A stretch of DNA of 64,000 nucleotides from Centroberyx gerrardi (GCF_048128805.1 NC_135997.1:13327116-13391115); one strand, 5' to 3'. Numbered from the stretch's first letter, positions 12,946-45,668 are shown. Notes: generated by a model from the letters alone, not told the origin. A program made the numbers and translations.

Positions 12946-13145
12946 TGTGTCTGTGAGTGTGTTTATAGTGACCTTGTCATATAATGGTGTTTTATCTCCT
13001 ATATTCCTATACGACTTGTATGTGTCTGTGAATGTGTTTATAGTGACCTTATTTACTTTATGGTAGGCTATTTTATCTATTAGCCTGCTACTATATTCCT
13101 ATAGGAATAGTGTGTCTGTGAGTGAGTTCATAGTGACTTTATACT
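12946..13145 (+). repeat. three degenerate copies of a 75-90 bp unit
   Basis: The text tgtgtctgtgagtgtgttta, followed by tagtgacctt, recurs with few changes at 12946, 13021 and 13111. A second motif (ctatattcctata) recurs at about 13000 and 13091. The spacing (75 then 90 bp) shows an eroded minisatellite just upstream of the candidate gas2 promoter. Confidence 0.7.
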
Positions 13146-13259
13146 TTCTGGTTTATCTCCTATGATATAACTATAATATTCCTATAATACTACTATAGAG
13201 ATTAATAGTTTAATTTTATAGTGTCCTTTATAGCTATAACATTTAGAATAGGATTTTTA

Positions 13260-13681
13260 TAGTTCTTATTCATTTGGGAATCCGCGGATCCCCGGAGTTT
13301 TCTCCATGTGTGTTAAATTCGCTCATAACTTTAACAAATGACGAGTGAACAAACTTCTGAGCTGACAGTTTTATTGGCTCAGCCAGCGGTAGGTAGGCGC
13401 TGCGCGAGCATCCCAGGCCCCCCGAGTAAGTAACGTGTAAGTTGACACCAGAAACTTGCAAGGCGTGTATAGTGGTGTTTAGTTTAGGAGTGACGGCAGC
13501 CTCCCCCTGTTACAGTACTGTGTGTTTCCATGTGGCGGACCTGAGGGCGATGAACATCTGGCTGCAAGTGATGCGCGCTTCTGCATTTGTATGAAAGGAA
13601 AATACTTGTGTGAAGACGCTTGTATGAAAAAGGAACTTTCTGAACTGTCGAACTGAACTTTCTGTTGCGTTTGACTGTGTT
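13260..13681 (+). promoter_or_regulatory. gas2: candidate gas2 promoter and non-coding first exon
   Basis: A locally CpG-enriched block (ccgcggatccccgg, gcgctgcgcgag) is followed by two good splice donors, gtaagt at 13426 and gtaagt at 13682. The first coding exon of gas2 begins at an acceptor near 18020 with only about 43 nt before its ATG, so an upstream non-coding exon is required, and this block is the best candidate in the preceding 5 kb. The transcription start is not visible, and other first exons are possible. Confidence 0.35.
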
Positions 13682-13765
13682 GTAAGTATCTTTCATGATG
13701 TTTTCCCCCCCTAAAAGTAAGGAATGCAGCCTAATGTTACCGTTGTTGCTGATGTTCTTGATGTA

Positions 13766-13791
13766 GATGATGATGATGATGATGATGATGA
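13766..13791. repeat. (GAT)n microsatellite
   Basis: Perfect GAT triplets followed by imperfect ones. Confidence 0.85.
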
Positions 13792-15670
13792 CAATGATGA
13801 TGCTATACTAGGCTATAATATGATATACTATGACGCTATAGTATGATAAATAATATACTTTAAGCTACTATGAAAGTTTATCTCCCTTTATGGTGCAGTT
13901 GCTAGTAAGATTCATTACTTACTGGTACAAATGTTTTTTTTTTACATGTTCATAGTAGGCTATATTCAAATGATACCACGTGTGAGATCAATAATTGTAG
14001 CCTATAAGCAAACGTGTTTTTTTAGTTAGAATTGTAGTTGCCCATTTCTGTGGTACCAGTTGGTAAAACAGATGAAAACATTCGTAGTAAAGTTGCTCTT
14101 CCTATATTCTTTACATTCTGACCCAACACACAAAAATATGTGTATGCCCTTATACATTTTTTAGATGATCACAGTTATAAAACATTAGTGATGCACTCTG
14201 GTTGTTTTTTTCCCCAATTCATTTTTGTTTAATAAGTTTTTTAATTTTTGTGAAGAAAAAAAACAAACAAGGTAATTTGTTTTGTCAGATAAGTCAAAGT
14301 AAATGTATGTTTCCAAATTATTTATACCAAAAAAACCACAAACATTTCCATTGTAGTCAATTTTTAGCGTGCAGATATGAATTCTCCAACATGTACAAGC
14401 TATGTGACCCTGGGCGGCCCTGCATGCTTCATGGCCTCAGGGAGACACAGTAACATAGATCTATGTGCTTTGCACTGGCATATCTGTAGACCACAAGGCT
14501 TCAGAGCTGAGCCAACTTTCACTCAAGGAACAGATTGTACTGAGGTGATCATTGTTTATTTGATAAAAGTAACCATAAAACAGTCATGGATAGAATTTTT
14601 TATCCCAGCTGCCAAAATTCTTTTATTATTGTTTTCCAGTGGAGCTGTAGAGCAAGGCTCCACTGTTCAAGGTGCGTAAACAGCAGCAGGCGATAGACCT
14701 TTCCATCCTCTGTGTCGGTATGAGGTTTATTTAGTCTAGAGGCAACTAGAGGAAAGTCGTGGGGTTAGAGCCCACCTATAGCTGAAACCTATACCTCAGC
14801 TGTGCAATCGTGTCCATTTGTTACCTATTCAGCATTCACCAGTCTTGCATTACCTCTTTCAGGCTGTTTCATTCCTACAGCTGATACCTGAGACAGCAGA
14901 TCTGTGTTCCAAAGCTGATACAGAAAGCTGTTGCTGCCAGAAATGCTGTTGGACATCCACTTGAGGTTATTGATCTTGATGTTTTATGAATAGTTTATTC
15001 AAACAGTTTAGTAAATTGATACTGAGAGTGGATGTCGAACACAGTTTGAAGACAAAAGTAAAAACGCACAGGGATGAAAAGCCTGCAGGTTAACAGCGGA
15101 TTCCATTTTTTGCTGAAGTTTGTTCTTGGTGACGGCAGTGAACTGTGTCCGGACAAACAGCTGTCTCTTTCAGTGAGAAATGTGCTACTTAGACTCGTAT
15201 TCAAAAGCAAACACGAGAACAGTGCCCATCATGTCAGGAAATAGGATTCTGTTAACTAGTTGTGAGGTTAGTTGTTTGCCAGACACAGATGTATAGGAAG
15301 ACTTTGGGCTCATCCTCTGGAGAGAGCAGTGTTGCTGTGCTGAGAGCCGCATGGAGCCAAATCATCCATCATTCTGTCATCTTATACACATGCACAGGTA
15401 TTTGAGTCAAAGCTTCAACACAGATCCCATAATTTTGCACACATTTTTTAGGTGGGCTTGTTTGTAATTTCAGCCATTTCCCCCCTTAGAGTCAGTTAGG
15501 CTGTGAAGATGTTCCCTTTTATTGGGATTTGCAGGCACATAATATGGGAACACAATTAAAGGCTGTGAAATGCCACTGAAGCAAATCTTACTTTGGAGAC
15601 ATTGTAGGTTGGGCAAAGTAAATGAGCTGGAATAGCAACATCAATACATGTATGGGCCTGTGAGTGTACC

Positions 15671-15678
<8 letters not shown>

Positions 15679-15739
<61 letters not shown>
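15679..15739. repeat. (TG)30 microsatellite
   Basis: About 60 bp of uninterrupted TG, one of the longest in the window. Confidence 0.95.
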
Positions 15740-15740
<1 letters not shown>

Positions 15741-16475
15741 TTACAGGTATGGGCACTCAGCTCTGCCAGAGTATAAAGGGTGCTTGTGTCTAAGAGCTAG
15801 GCCAGTGGGTGACCTTTGCCTTCACTTCCCAGCAGAGCCATCCCGCAGCGGAGATGTGAATGTAGCACCTGGATGTTTTGTTAGAGAGAGAGGCTCTCGT
15901 GCCCCGCTGGTCAACCTGTAAACCAGCCTCATACTTGGCAGGCAGCCCCCCTCCCATATACCTCGTCTCCTTCCCAAGTCTGCATGACGTGTTTACAAAA
16001 GACCCTTTTCACTAAGTTCACTCGGGAGGATTGTATCAAATTTGAGGCACCCGTGTGTCTACAACATCTTCACACTGATCTGTTCTGAGCTGAGCTGTTT
16101 TTGTAAGTTGTGTACTGTGTGCACATACTGTAAGCCCAGAATTCACTGGCACACATAAGTGTGCCAAAACCTCTGTTTGTTTGCCCTACTTCCTCTATAG
16201 TCAAGTGCAAGGGAGCTTTATAACAAAATCCAACTGAACTTGTAATGATGCTCTGCATCATCCGTCTACAGGTACTCAGAGCAAAAACACAGGTGGTGTA
16301 CAATATATATATATGTGTTAAAAAAAACAGCTGCTCCAGCTATACAACCTGTCTGGGTCCCAAACATCTGTCCTCCAGGTGTCTGCCTTTACCTGGCTAT
16401 CCTGCTAGAGATAAGACCTACCAGGATGGAGGACAGAATCCACTGTCAATGAATGCATTTGCATGCACATTATTA

Positions 16476-16579
16476 TTCTGTTTATATTTGGGATATTTAA
16501 ATATTGTAAATATTTAAATATCCCAAATATAAACAGAAATATTGTAAATATTTAAATAAATATTGTAAATATTTAAATA
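16476..16579. repeat. perfect 30-bp palindrome plus 21-bp tandem copies
   Basis: Arm 16476-16505 (starts ttctgtttatatttggg) and arm 16509-16538 are exact reverse complements around the 3-nt loop gta. The motif attgtaaatatttaaata then recurs at about 16501, 16540 and 16560, so the palindrome end has been tandemly copied. Confidence 0.85.
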
Positions 16580-16940
16580 CTCTCTACAAGTTGGCACATG
16601 TAAACGCCATATCCCGTTTAAAATAACTGGAATAATCCCATATCTTGAATATGAAAAACCTCAATATGCTAGCCGGGATATGAAGATATTAATCTGTATA
16701 TTCTGGCATGTAAACACCATATCCTGTTTATTATTGGGTTTGATGAACAGTACAAGCACTATTTCCATGGAGTCATGACCATCAAAATAACACACACTAT
16801 CTAGTAACTATTCAAAACTAAACATTAGACTATCTCCTTGTATACATGTATATGAAAAAAAATGCGTACTGATCATTCCATGTAAACGCTATATCCCTGC
16901 TAAGATGAAGCTCATATTTGGAATATTAATGCGCATGAAA
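16580..16940. mobile_element. non-autonomous transposon-like segment
   Basis: Three spaced copies of a motif close to catgtaaacgccatatccc occur at about 16597, 16709 and 16880, within AT-rich sequence containing ggaatattaatgcgcatg. Motifs of the form 'gcatgtaaacgc...atatcc' are familiar from short interspersed teleost DNA elements. Exact ends and target-site duplications were not found. Confidence 0.4.
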
Positions 16941-18063
16941 ACACACTGACTCATTGTAAACATGAAAATTTAACTTCACAACCTAACTTTGAAGTCAGTC
17001 ATCAAGCAAAACACTGAGAATTGAGCCTCTGTCTCTATTGCATATTACACAGCATTCAGCACACCCAGTGACCCAGTGCATGTGTTGTTGTCTTAATTCC
17101 AGCTGATTAGCAGCGCGCTGACTGAGTATAGCTGGTAGTCAGAGCATGTCTCTGCATGGGGCTGCGCTTTATGATGGAGACTGCGCTGGGAACAGGACAA
17201 ATGAGCCATGCAGCAGCACCAGGGGATTGGCTCGGGGCTTGGTGTACATCTTATTAAATCCCAGCCTGCAATGAATTAGTTTAACCCCTTTGATAAATGA
17301 TTGTGTGTATTGTTTGGTTGTGAGTAAGGTTTTTGCATGGAAGCCCACTGTTGATGTGGGTGTTCTTTTGTGAGTCGGCTTAAATGTGTTTAATCATGCT
17401 TTGCTGTTTTTGTGCACATGTAGAGCTCCATGTTTCCACCCCAAAGCACTTACACCCACCTAAAACCATCATGTACCAACGCATCACCCATTTATCCTTT
17501 ACTTTCATGCTCCTCAGCCCTTTCCCTCCTGATTCCCTCATTTTACACCAGTGAATCTGCTGTGAAGATCTCCTACTAAATGTTTACAGTCTTAGGCTTT
17601 TACCCCAGTGTGCTACTCTCGTTCTGCCCCGACTATGATGCTTAATTTATCCCTGGCCTTGTTAGGATCACCAGAGGGACTTCCACACAATTAAGTAAGC
17701 AGTCAGTTGTACAGGGGCCGGGGGTTCAGTTGAGTGGATTTTAATTATTGTTGTGAAGTTGAACTAAAAATAGAACAATCCTACTCGTGATTAAAACATC
17801 TGTAGGGTGAATTATAAATAAGATGTGGACTATGTACAATTTACTGTATGGAAATAGCAAAAGAGCAAAGTATAAACCAAGGGCATGGAAACCGTAGATG
17901 GGCAGGGCAGACGTCTCCCCTACTTCAAAATCGCAGGTCAACACAAAATGTCAAAAACAAAACATGACAAGAGCATGATGCATCCAAAACTGCATATCCA
18001 TTATTTTTTACTTTATTTAGTCCACCAGGGTCTCTTGCCCATCGAAGAAGACAGGAGGGAAGC

Positions 18064-29676
<11,613 letters not shown>

Positions 29677-30885
29677 TAGACGCTTAAACTCCCCTCTTTT
29701 GCTTCTTGCTATGGGAGACAGCAGTGAACATTCACTTAATCAGACCAGACTGTACAGAGTCAATGATATAACATAGTTCAAATCAGTGATATTTCTCTTT
29801 TAGCTCAAGTTTAAGAGAAAATCTTTCCTTTTTTTTATAACAAAAAGGTCCCAGAGTTAAGGACAACAGCTACAGATGAGACAAATATTTAAATATATGA
29901 CTCTGATACCTATACCTGCCTATTATCTGAATGGAGTATCCACTGCAACAAGCCGTCCGTGAAGTTATAATATGCCTTCATGTATGTTTTGAGATTCACA
30001 TTCTTGTCCTTATCAAAAATGGTTTGAAGGAAAGCTTTTGTGTGGTAGGCAGTAATTTGTTTGGGGTTAAATTATACTATTGGGTGATTTGTACTGTTAG
30101 AGTACAGTTAGTAAAGATATAGCTATATGTTTATGTATCATAGTAGTTTTAGGGGTCTGAAAATTTCAGTATATATGTGAAAATTTGTTAAAATGTAGAT
30201 GGATTTTAGAATTTTGAGCTTGAGCTTTTATATTTTGGATGCCAAAGCTTCATAATGGAATATCTATGCATACAGTAACTAAAGATCTGTGCATACAGTG
30301 ACTTTGAGATGTATAATAATATTTCTGTATTTTATTGGATAATGCCATGATTTGATTTCTATTTGATGTGAACTTGATTATTTTTTCACAAAACTATTTT
30401 TGATAGCAGTTTGAAATATGGTAAAACTTGTGCAGCCTTAATTACAGCTTAAGACATTTTGTTTGTTAGCATATAATGAATAATGATTGATTTAAATCCT
30501 ATCCTGCAATACATTATGAATGCAAAAAGTCACTTTTCTATGTTTTGTTCCACATGACATTGTGAGCTTATAGCAGTGAGTTAAGTGACTCAGCCACAAG
30601 CTGCTTGATCTGAAACGACAAAGCCACAAAGCATCAAGTCCTCCCTCTAGATGGCACCATGTCCTAAGTGACAAAAGGCCAAACCTCGTCTCAGTGGTTG
30701 TTTGGAGGACGGAGCTCTTCACTCTGATGTTTTGATCGCCTCTTCCCCCTCTTGGTTCATCCCTCTCATCAGTTGGACTGGAAATATTTTGGAAATGTGT
30801 TTTCGGTACAAACTGCCTACATGTCATACTATTTGGACGAGTGCCTGTTTCAATTCAATAAAACCTTTCTTTACCATGTACTGAC
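29677..30885 (+). other. gas2: gas2 3' UTR (predicted)
   Basis: AT-rich sequence with no further exon. The first canonical AATAAA after the stop is at 30857-30862, followed by TG-rich sequence, so cleavage near 30880-30890 is the simplest reading, giving a ~1.2-kb 3' UTR. Confidence 0.55.
30857..30862 (+). terminator. gas2: candidate gas2 polyadenylation signal
   Basis: AATAAA with a downstream tgtactgacgtttgct region. Confidence 0.5.
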
Positions 30886-33800
30886 GTTTGCTCTACTTCA
30901 AACTCTAATATTATTTAGAATTACTAAAATTAATGTTGTACTTTAGGTCTGACAGAGCCTTTATTTACGTATTTATCGACAGATTGGTTTGCAATATTTT
31001 GCAAAAAATAGGAGAGGATCACATGTGAGCCTCATTCACTCTTTCATGTTTTTTTTTCCTTTATTGGATAAAAAACTTTCAACTCAAAATTTTACTCTGC
31101 AATATGAGGACCATGTCTTTTTTTTCTCCTGGCAAGTTTAAGTAACATTAAAGTGAGAATGCACAAGTGAATTAGGGTACATCTTTGAAAAACACAGACA
31201 TTGGAAGTCCCAATACAATAGTAATTACATATTTTATTTCAGTAAAATAAATTAATTAAAAATGGACACAAGTTTTTATATATTGAAAGAAACTAACTGT
31301 AATGATATCATGCAAGACTATAATGTCTTTTTTAGCCCCCACATAACATCCGCAGTGGATTGAACCAGTATAAATGACTTGTAGAAAATAATAGCTGTGC
31401 TACTTAAACAAGTGCCACTTTAAATGGTGGCATTTTTACAGGGCATCTCTCATTGCACAGAGTACATTTCTAAGTTCCTCATGAAACACTGGACCTTGCC
31501 ATTTGAGAAAATCTTACCACACGTTTGCATACATGATTACATTGTGCTGACTCCATTCTCTCTTTCCGATGTACAGTATATGCTTCATTTTTTCAGTAAT
31601 CTTGCTACTGTTTGCTACTGTACCAAGGTATTGAACCTCCATCCAATCAATAAGAAAATCCTTGTTTTTTTTTATCTGAGCATTGTCATATATTGGTGCA
31701 ATCTCCCATGCATCCAATTAAATTTACTATTTGAGATACGGGGATAGAAATATGTGCTTTATAATTTTAACAGACATTTTTTTTTTTTGACAAAGTTCTG
31801 CACATGTGCAGTGGTGGCACGTTATTAGTTTGTTACTACTGGAGATGATTGTTGGATTATCCCACCAACGATACACAAAAAACCTAGTTGTGTGCAATTG
31901 TGCTTCAGTCCTAATAATACATGTTTCACTTGGTAGGTGCACCCTGTACATATGCATGTTTACTCCTTACAGTAATACCTATATTACTGTGTATCACTTT
32001 GGGTGTTAGAATAACTTAATCATTGTATAAAACCAAAACACCAAATAGCATTGCATTTTGTGAATTGTAGGATATCAGAAAATACACTGACTCAGTTGTC
32101 AATGTAACTACATATTCATTCATGACCTAGTTGCTGGCACAGATATTTTCACATGAGCCCAGACAGACTTATCCCAAACCCACAGCATGGTCTGAACCCA
32201 AACCCAATCCCTTCTTTGTAAAAGACACAACAGGGTGCTTATTACATGCTCTTCTCATCATTTTTGCTCCCATATGTAGCCCTACACACATACATAACTA
32301 CACAAATGCTGATGATCTGCTCACACCTCCATTTCACGGACTTCGAGGAGACCCAGCAAAGAGCAAAGGCTCAACAAGACATTGAAGTTAAAGATTGCAA
32401 CCGTGCCTTCGTTAATTTCCTTCACTTCTGAAAGTGGAAGCCTCACAGGAGCTAATGGTGAAGGTGAAGGGACAGAACATCACATACAGTGTTGTCAACA
32501 CACATGATAACACTTTAAGTTCATTCACATAGCTGATGACATCTTTCATGACTCATTCCCAAATGGATAATCGCCATTTGTAATCGTTTCATCACACATG
32601 TATGTAATATTTATGTAATATGATTATGCAGTCGATTTTGAAATATCCGACAGACTGAAAAAAAAAAGTCCTATTTGCCTAATAGAAAAACAGCGGGTAT
32701 GAGTCATCATCATCCAAGCAAGCAGAATTGCTTCCCCTATTCCACTCTACAAACTTAGGTCCTCTCTGCTCCATTCAGTTCTCAAAAACCTTTGATGGAG
32801 TATAGAGCAGCTGCAGTGGATAGCTGTGCCTAACTACTATTTCTGTTATTTTCTATATGGGATTTAGAGGCATTTTCAATCTCTCAAATTGAATGGCACA
32901 AGTACAGAAGAACGGAATAGCCTGCCAGCGCTAGCATCTGTCGAGTCAGTCCACTGGTGCATCATACTGAAATTTGAGTGCTGTCAAATGTCTCCATTTT
33001 AAAATCTGCTATGTAGTCGTGCTGCATAAATGTGTAAGCTGTTATACATGTTGATTGCTCATCAATGTGTCATGAAACATGTCATGAGCCTTTACTCAAA
33101 GCGCTATGTAAACCCCTCACATAAAGCCAAAGTGTTATCACATACAGCATCTCCCATATGGCATTCGTTTTCACTAGACCTGTGCTGATTGTTTCCACAT
33201 TAGCCTCTACTGAGCTGGGTTATAGTCGAGACAGGATGACTTTGGCCTTCTACCATTGTGTGATGTGCGATGTCTGTGTTACTTAGAAATGACGATTCTG
33301 AATGCAGCTTGTGCTTTTGTTTTTAGTGGGATCACTGAAGTTAGAAAAACTGTTTTTTTTTTTAAGTTGCTTGTTTTCTGAATATCACACAAAAAGGCTG
33401 ACCAACATTAAGGGTAAACAATGGAGCAAGCAAACATTTCCTTCGCTGTTTGGTTTCTTGTTATTCTCTTACCAGGTTATGAAATGCTTGTCAGCAAACA
33501 ACTCCAGGTCTTTCACTGCAGTAACAGCACATTAAGTAAAACATTCTCACAGCTCAGCAGTTACTGTATTCCAATGCTTTCTTTTACTCATCAGTTCTTT
33601 TCATTTAGTATATACCTACAAAACACCTTCATGTTACTGAATCCAATATTCAACAAATCTGTTACTCTTATTCCTCAATGCATGAAGCAGTGAGGCTCAA
33701 CTCTGCACACATCTCCATACACCCATACTGGCAGCCATTGTTACCCCTAAACAAACAGAAAACAAACATTCTTATTCAAGATCTACTTTACACAAACAAT

Positions 33801-34190
33801 GACCTGAATCTACGAGATGCATTTGTACATATAGAATCTTTAAAGAAGCATCAAAAGATTTGCTTTTCAATGCAAATTTAGTTCTGTTTATTTTATCGTA
33901 CTGTCCACCCCTGCTAGTTCCATTTTGTGCTCTGCAGAAGCTGCAGAAGTCTCTCCAGGGGCTAATGCTTGATATCAGTAAGTGTGCTACTCTAAAGATA
34001 AACAATGGGCAGTTAATGCCAGAATATTTTTTTTTATTACGAACAATAACACAGCACAGACCACTCGACTGAAAGAGGAATGCTGACAGGATGCTCTGGC
34101 CTGATGTCTTGTTTGTGTATTTGTTCCTTTTTGAGGATTTTTCTCTTGATTCATCTAGAGTAATTGGGCATGTGTGGGAGTGCATGTGCT

Positions 34191-34229
<39 letters not shown>

Positions 34230-34627
34230 TATATGCATTTAAGAGAGCACCATTTTAAGACAAATTCTCTTCAGAGAAAACAGTCGCCTTTAGGACGCCA
34301 TAAAGTTAGCACATAAAGTCAGAAGTTTGAACAAAAAAAAAAAAGTCTTGTTTGTGCTATGAGAGCCATGCCCCAGTCATACAGTAGGTGTTATTCTTTG
34401 TGTTCCTGCAGTTCCTTTGTGGATTTCAGGAATAGGTAAGTGAAGTTTGTCATTACTTTGCTCCTTCTGTCACAACTCAGGCACACTGAACACTGAAAGG
34501 GATGGCGATGTAGAGGGCGGCGTGAGACGGTGATTAGACAAAGATTGTTTTAGAGTTAAACATCAAGGTTGAAGGGGTGTGGCTTGTGCGTTCCGTGGGC
34601 CAATCACTCGATGATGCCTCGGTCCAA
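30886..34627. other. convergent gap between gas2 and tmem178b
   Basis: Holds the tmem178b 3' UTR at its right side. Reverse-strand polyadenylation signals (tttatt on +) occur at 34033-34038 and 33887-33892, so a 3' UTR of 0.6-0.75 kb is possible but unproven. A TG tract lies at 34193-34228. No other gene was recognised. Confidence 0.5.
34193..34228. repeat. (TG)n microsatellite
   Basis: About 18 TG units; would fall in the tmem178b 3' UTR. Confidence 0.9.
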
Positions 34628-42630
<8,003 letters not shown>

Positions 42631-42639
42631 CTTCCCCAC

Positions 42640-43060
42640 TCGATGGAGAGCCCAAACAGTCGCAAGAAGGTTCCTCCGTGGCTGTGGTGGTACCCCGTGA
42701 AATAAATCACGACGGTACTCACAGCCTCACGCAGTCCGGTGCAACTGAGAGCATGATGCAAGGCCAGTTTCGTCTGGACTCGATGCTGCGGTCTATTGTT
42801 GTGGTACCCAGTGGATGCAATGTTGTTCCCACCATCTGTTATGATACAGGAGGAGAGGGGATGGATGGCGACCAACGCTGTGAGGAGGCAGGGGGAGTGA
42901 TGTAGTTGCGCGCTCTCTCCTCCAGGTTTTTTGCGGGATGGGGAGCAGATAGGAATGTGCTGTTGTGGGGGAGTGGTCATTTGATGCTTTAAATGGACAC
43001 ATATTGCTTTTATCAAACGGCTGTAACACACCAATGTAATGACAAGATAATTCATTCATA
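42640..43060 (-). promoter_or_regulatory. tmem178b: tmem178b 5' UTR and promoter region (approximate)
   Basis: Sequence immediately upstream of the start codon on the reverse strand, moderately CpG-containing near 42600-42790. No TATA box or start site could be fixed, and no splice acceptor is evident just before the ATG. Confidence 0.35.
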
Positions 43061-43145
43061 TTCAATAAATCTTTTTTAATCAATAATAATAATTGAATGT
43101 TATTTTTCCACCTATAGGTTTCTTGAACAGCAGCTAAACAAAGTG

Positions 43146-43158
43146 GTTGCTAAGCAAC
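43146..43158. promoter_or_regulatory. perfect palindromic RFX X-box
   Basis: gttgctaagcaac is a perfect inverted repeat matching the RFX-family X-box. It sits about 520 bp upstream of the tmem178b start codon. Confidence 0.5.
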
Positions 43159-43616
43159 ACATGGGCCTACCTATCATTTTCGGCCAGCCCATTAATATTT
43201 TCAACGATTATGCGGTCACTGTGTATATTAGGTACAACTATTAGTCTTGTCAGTGTTGTGAATGAACATCATTGGGCTTTATGTTTGTGTAATATGTTTT
43301 ATACTTTTTCTATACGTTTATTGATCTGTTTGTTTTGTATAGGCTATCCCACAAATGCTGATTAAAAAAAGGTATTGTACAACTCCTTTAAAACTTTAAA
43401 ATCGGGTAGTACCAGGCCTACTACATATTTATATTTCATAATTCCAGTTTTGGTTTATCATTCCATTTATCTATACTTCATATTGTGAATAAAAAAAATT
43501 GTGCTGTGAATTAGTAAAGTAATTATGCATCATGCAGACTTACCATATGGGCCTTTTAAGTGATTACTCAGCATAGGCCTACAATGTTTGATAAACACTG
43601 ACAGCAGAGACCTGAT

Positions 43617-43621
<5 letters not shown>

Positions 43622-43699
<78 letters not shown>
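43622..43699. repeat. (CT)n(CA)n compound microsatellite
   Basis: About 40 bp of CT directly continued by about 37 bp of CA. Confidence 0.95.
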
Positions 43700-43701
<2 letters not shown>

Positions 43702-44071
43702 CGTGCACATGCTTAATTCATAATTGCCATTATTTCCATTCTTTTGAGTGAATCCTTATCCTTTATTCTAATGATACTGAGCTGGTCCAAATAATATACA
43801 GCAGAGAGAAAGAGTCTGTTACCCGGCTAATGAGAATTTAATCATGACCACACAGGAGGCACTGTCGTCCTGTTCGCACACGCATCAGTCACTGCCAAAT
43901 GTTCATGAAAGACATGGATATACAGTAAACATCAGATCAGACATTTTAGTTGTCTTTAAAAGCAAAAAGTTGAACAGTGAATGTCTGATCTGGGGGTATA
44001 CAGAGATGTCAAAATGCCTAAATGCTAACAGCAGTGTGTGGTTTCCATTCAGTGCCCTCCCCCCACCCACC

Positions 44072-44116
<45 letters not shown>

Positions 44117-44175
44117 TGCACACATAAACACACACGTAAAATAAACACACACATTAAAAAAAAAAAAAAAAAAAG
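44072..44175. repeat. (TA)n, (CA)n and poly-A tracts
   Basis: TA at 44074-44102, CA to 44116, then an A run at 44155-44174. Confidence 0.9.
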
Positions 44176-45652
44176 AGGGCGTACTGACATAACTAATAGC
44201 TTTCATGTGTCTGTGACTTTTAAAACTTGGGTCATATTGGGGACTTTTATAATCCTGGTACATGGAATCCTAATGCTGTGATGTGGGCTTTAGCACAGCC
44301 ACTGAATCACAGTATAGCAGTTAGACAATTTCAGGATAGTGTGAACAGTAAGCCAGTGGAGTACGCTCAAAAATATTCACTGTAAAATTGTAACTTCTAA
44401 ATGCATACTAATTGAACCTTGATCTTGCCTAACATTTGCTACAACATCCAGGGGACATTCTCGTTGTCAGCAAAGGTTACATTTCACCTTCCAAGTCACA
44501 GACAAACCCTCAACCAAGACATCTCAATTTAGACACTCAAGGAATTACTCTCTCTGACTAAACTCAAACTAAAAGAGTGAAAAAAATATATGAGAACTTG
44601 ATTGATTGAGCAGCAGGCCGCACAATCCAGACAGTTTCATGACAGGGAGAAACCCCAAAATCACCCCTCAAAGATTAGTGCATAAAACTGGAATTTGGCA
44701 ATCAAGGGACAAACCATGATGTTTCTCCAGTAGAACATACCTTAAATAAATATATTGCAAAAAGTATGAAAATAGTCAGAAATTCTTGCCACCTTAGTTG
44801 CTCCCCAAAAAAGGGCAGAACCCAGGACAGACAAAGTCAGCATGATGGGATGGTGTTTGAGGGAAATAGGAGGGTAATGATGAAGATAATGATTATGTCA
44901 GTAAAGTATAGGTTATGAAATAATATATAAGGTCTTGAAAAGATTGTACACATAAAACATTGAAAGAAATGGTATTTAATTAAAGCAAGTTTTACCATAA
45001 ACAGACATCTCAACCATACGGTAGACTTCTATACATCAAAATGAAAAAGAAAAAAAAAAAAATGTTGGATGTTGGTATTTGGGCTGGTATTAGCTCTTTA
45101 CAGGGGTGACCGTTAAAGTGTTGAGTCATATAGGAACTCAGGTGAGTATCAATAGCCTTCTCTCTTCATGGGAACATCCTGTTCTATGGACTGTGGAAAT
45201 ATCTCTGCCCATAGTATCAAAATCTGTTAAACGTGTCACTCGTATTTTTTTTAGTACTGTTGCTATGCTGAAAATTGAGTGTTTTCCTCTATAGCCTGCA
45301 TCGTAGTGGGTTGTTGTCATTCTGCACTGTGACTCTGAGAAAGGCTCCCACAGACAATAGGCTGCTCACAGGCTGATGACTAAGGAAGGCAACCCGCGGG
45401 GGAGTCGTTATGGCAACAGAATCTTGCCAAACAGACTGTGTAGAAATTGGACAAGTGTGAACACACAATCAATACCCCCCTCCCTTGACTCCCATATGAC
45501 ATTTTAGGCACAGAACCTTTGCTGCAAAAAAATATGCTCACGGTGCACAGCTTTTGTGTAGCAGGGGCGATTCAACAATGTGGTCCCTCAACACCTCACC
45601 CACAGGTGTATCGATCGATATCAGGGTACGTTGATCCCTTTGCTCTCATATT

Positions 45653-45668
45653 ATCCCCCCCCCCCCCC
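45653..45668. repeat. poly-C run
   Basis: Uninterrupted cytosines, about 16 bp. Confidence 0.85.

Larger units (their letters stand above)
1..13259. other. gene-free region upstream of gas2
   Basis: No exon with a recognisable protein signature was found on either strand in this stretch. Most open frames here run through (CA)n/(TG)n or (GA)n tracts and encode Thr-His, Val-Cys or Glu-Arg runs. The region holds microsatellites, a few inverted repeats and a GC-rich promoter-like block near 3.0-3.26 kb, all listed separately. Stretches such as 560-730, 1740-1930 and 10060-10290 are complex, non-repetitive sequence that could be regulatory, but conservation cannot be judged from one sequence. Confidence 0.6.
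13682..18020 (+). other. gas2: probable first intron of gas2
   Basis: No coding signature. Contents include (GAT)n at 13766-13791, a 60-bp TG tract at 15679-15739, a long palindrome at 16476 and a mobile-element-like segment at 16580-16940. A complex block at 17100-17300 (near 'gctgcgctttatgatggaga') looks like possible regulatory sequence. Assignment as intron depends on the first exon proposed at 13260-13681. Confidence 0.4.
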
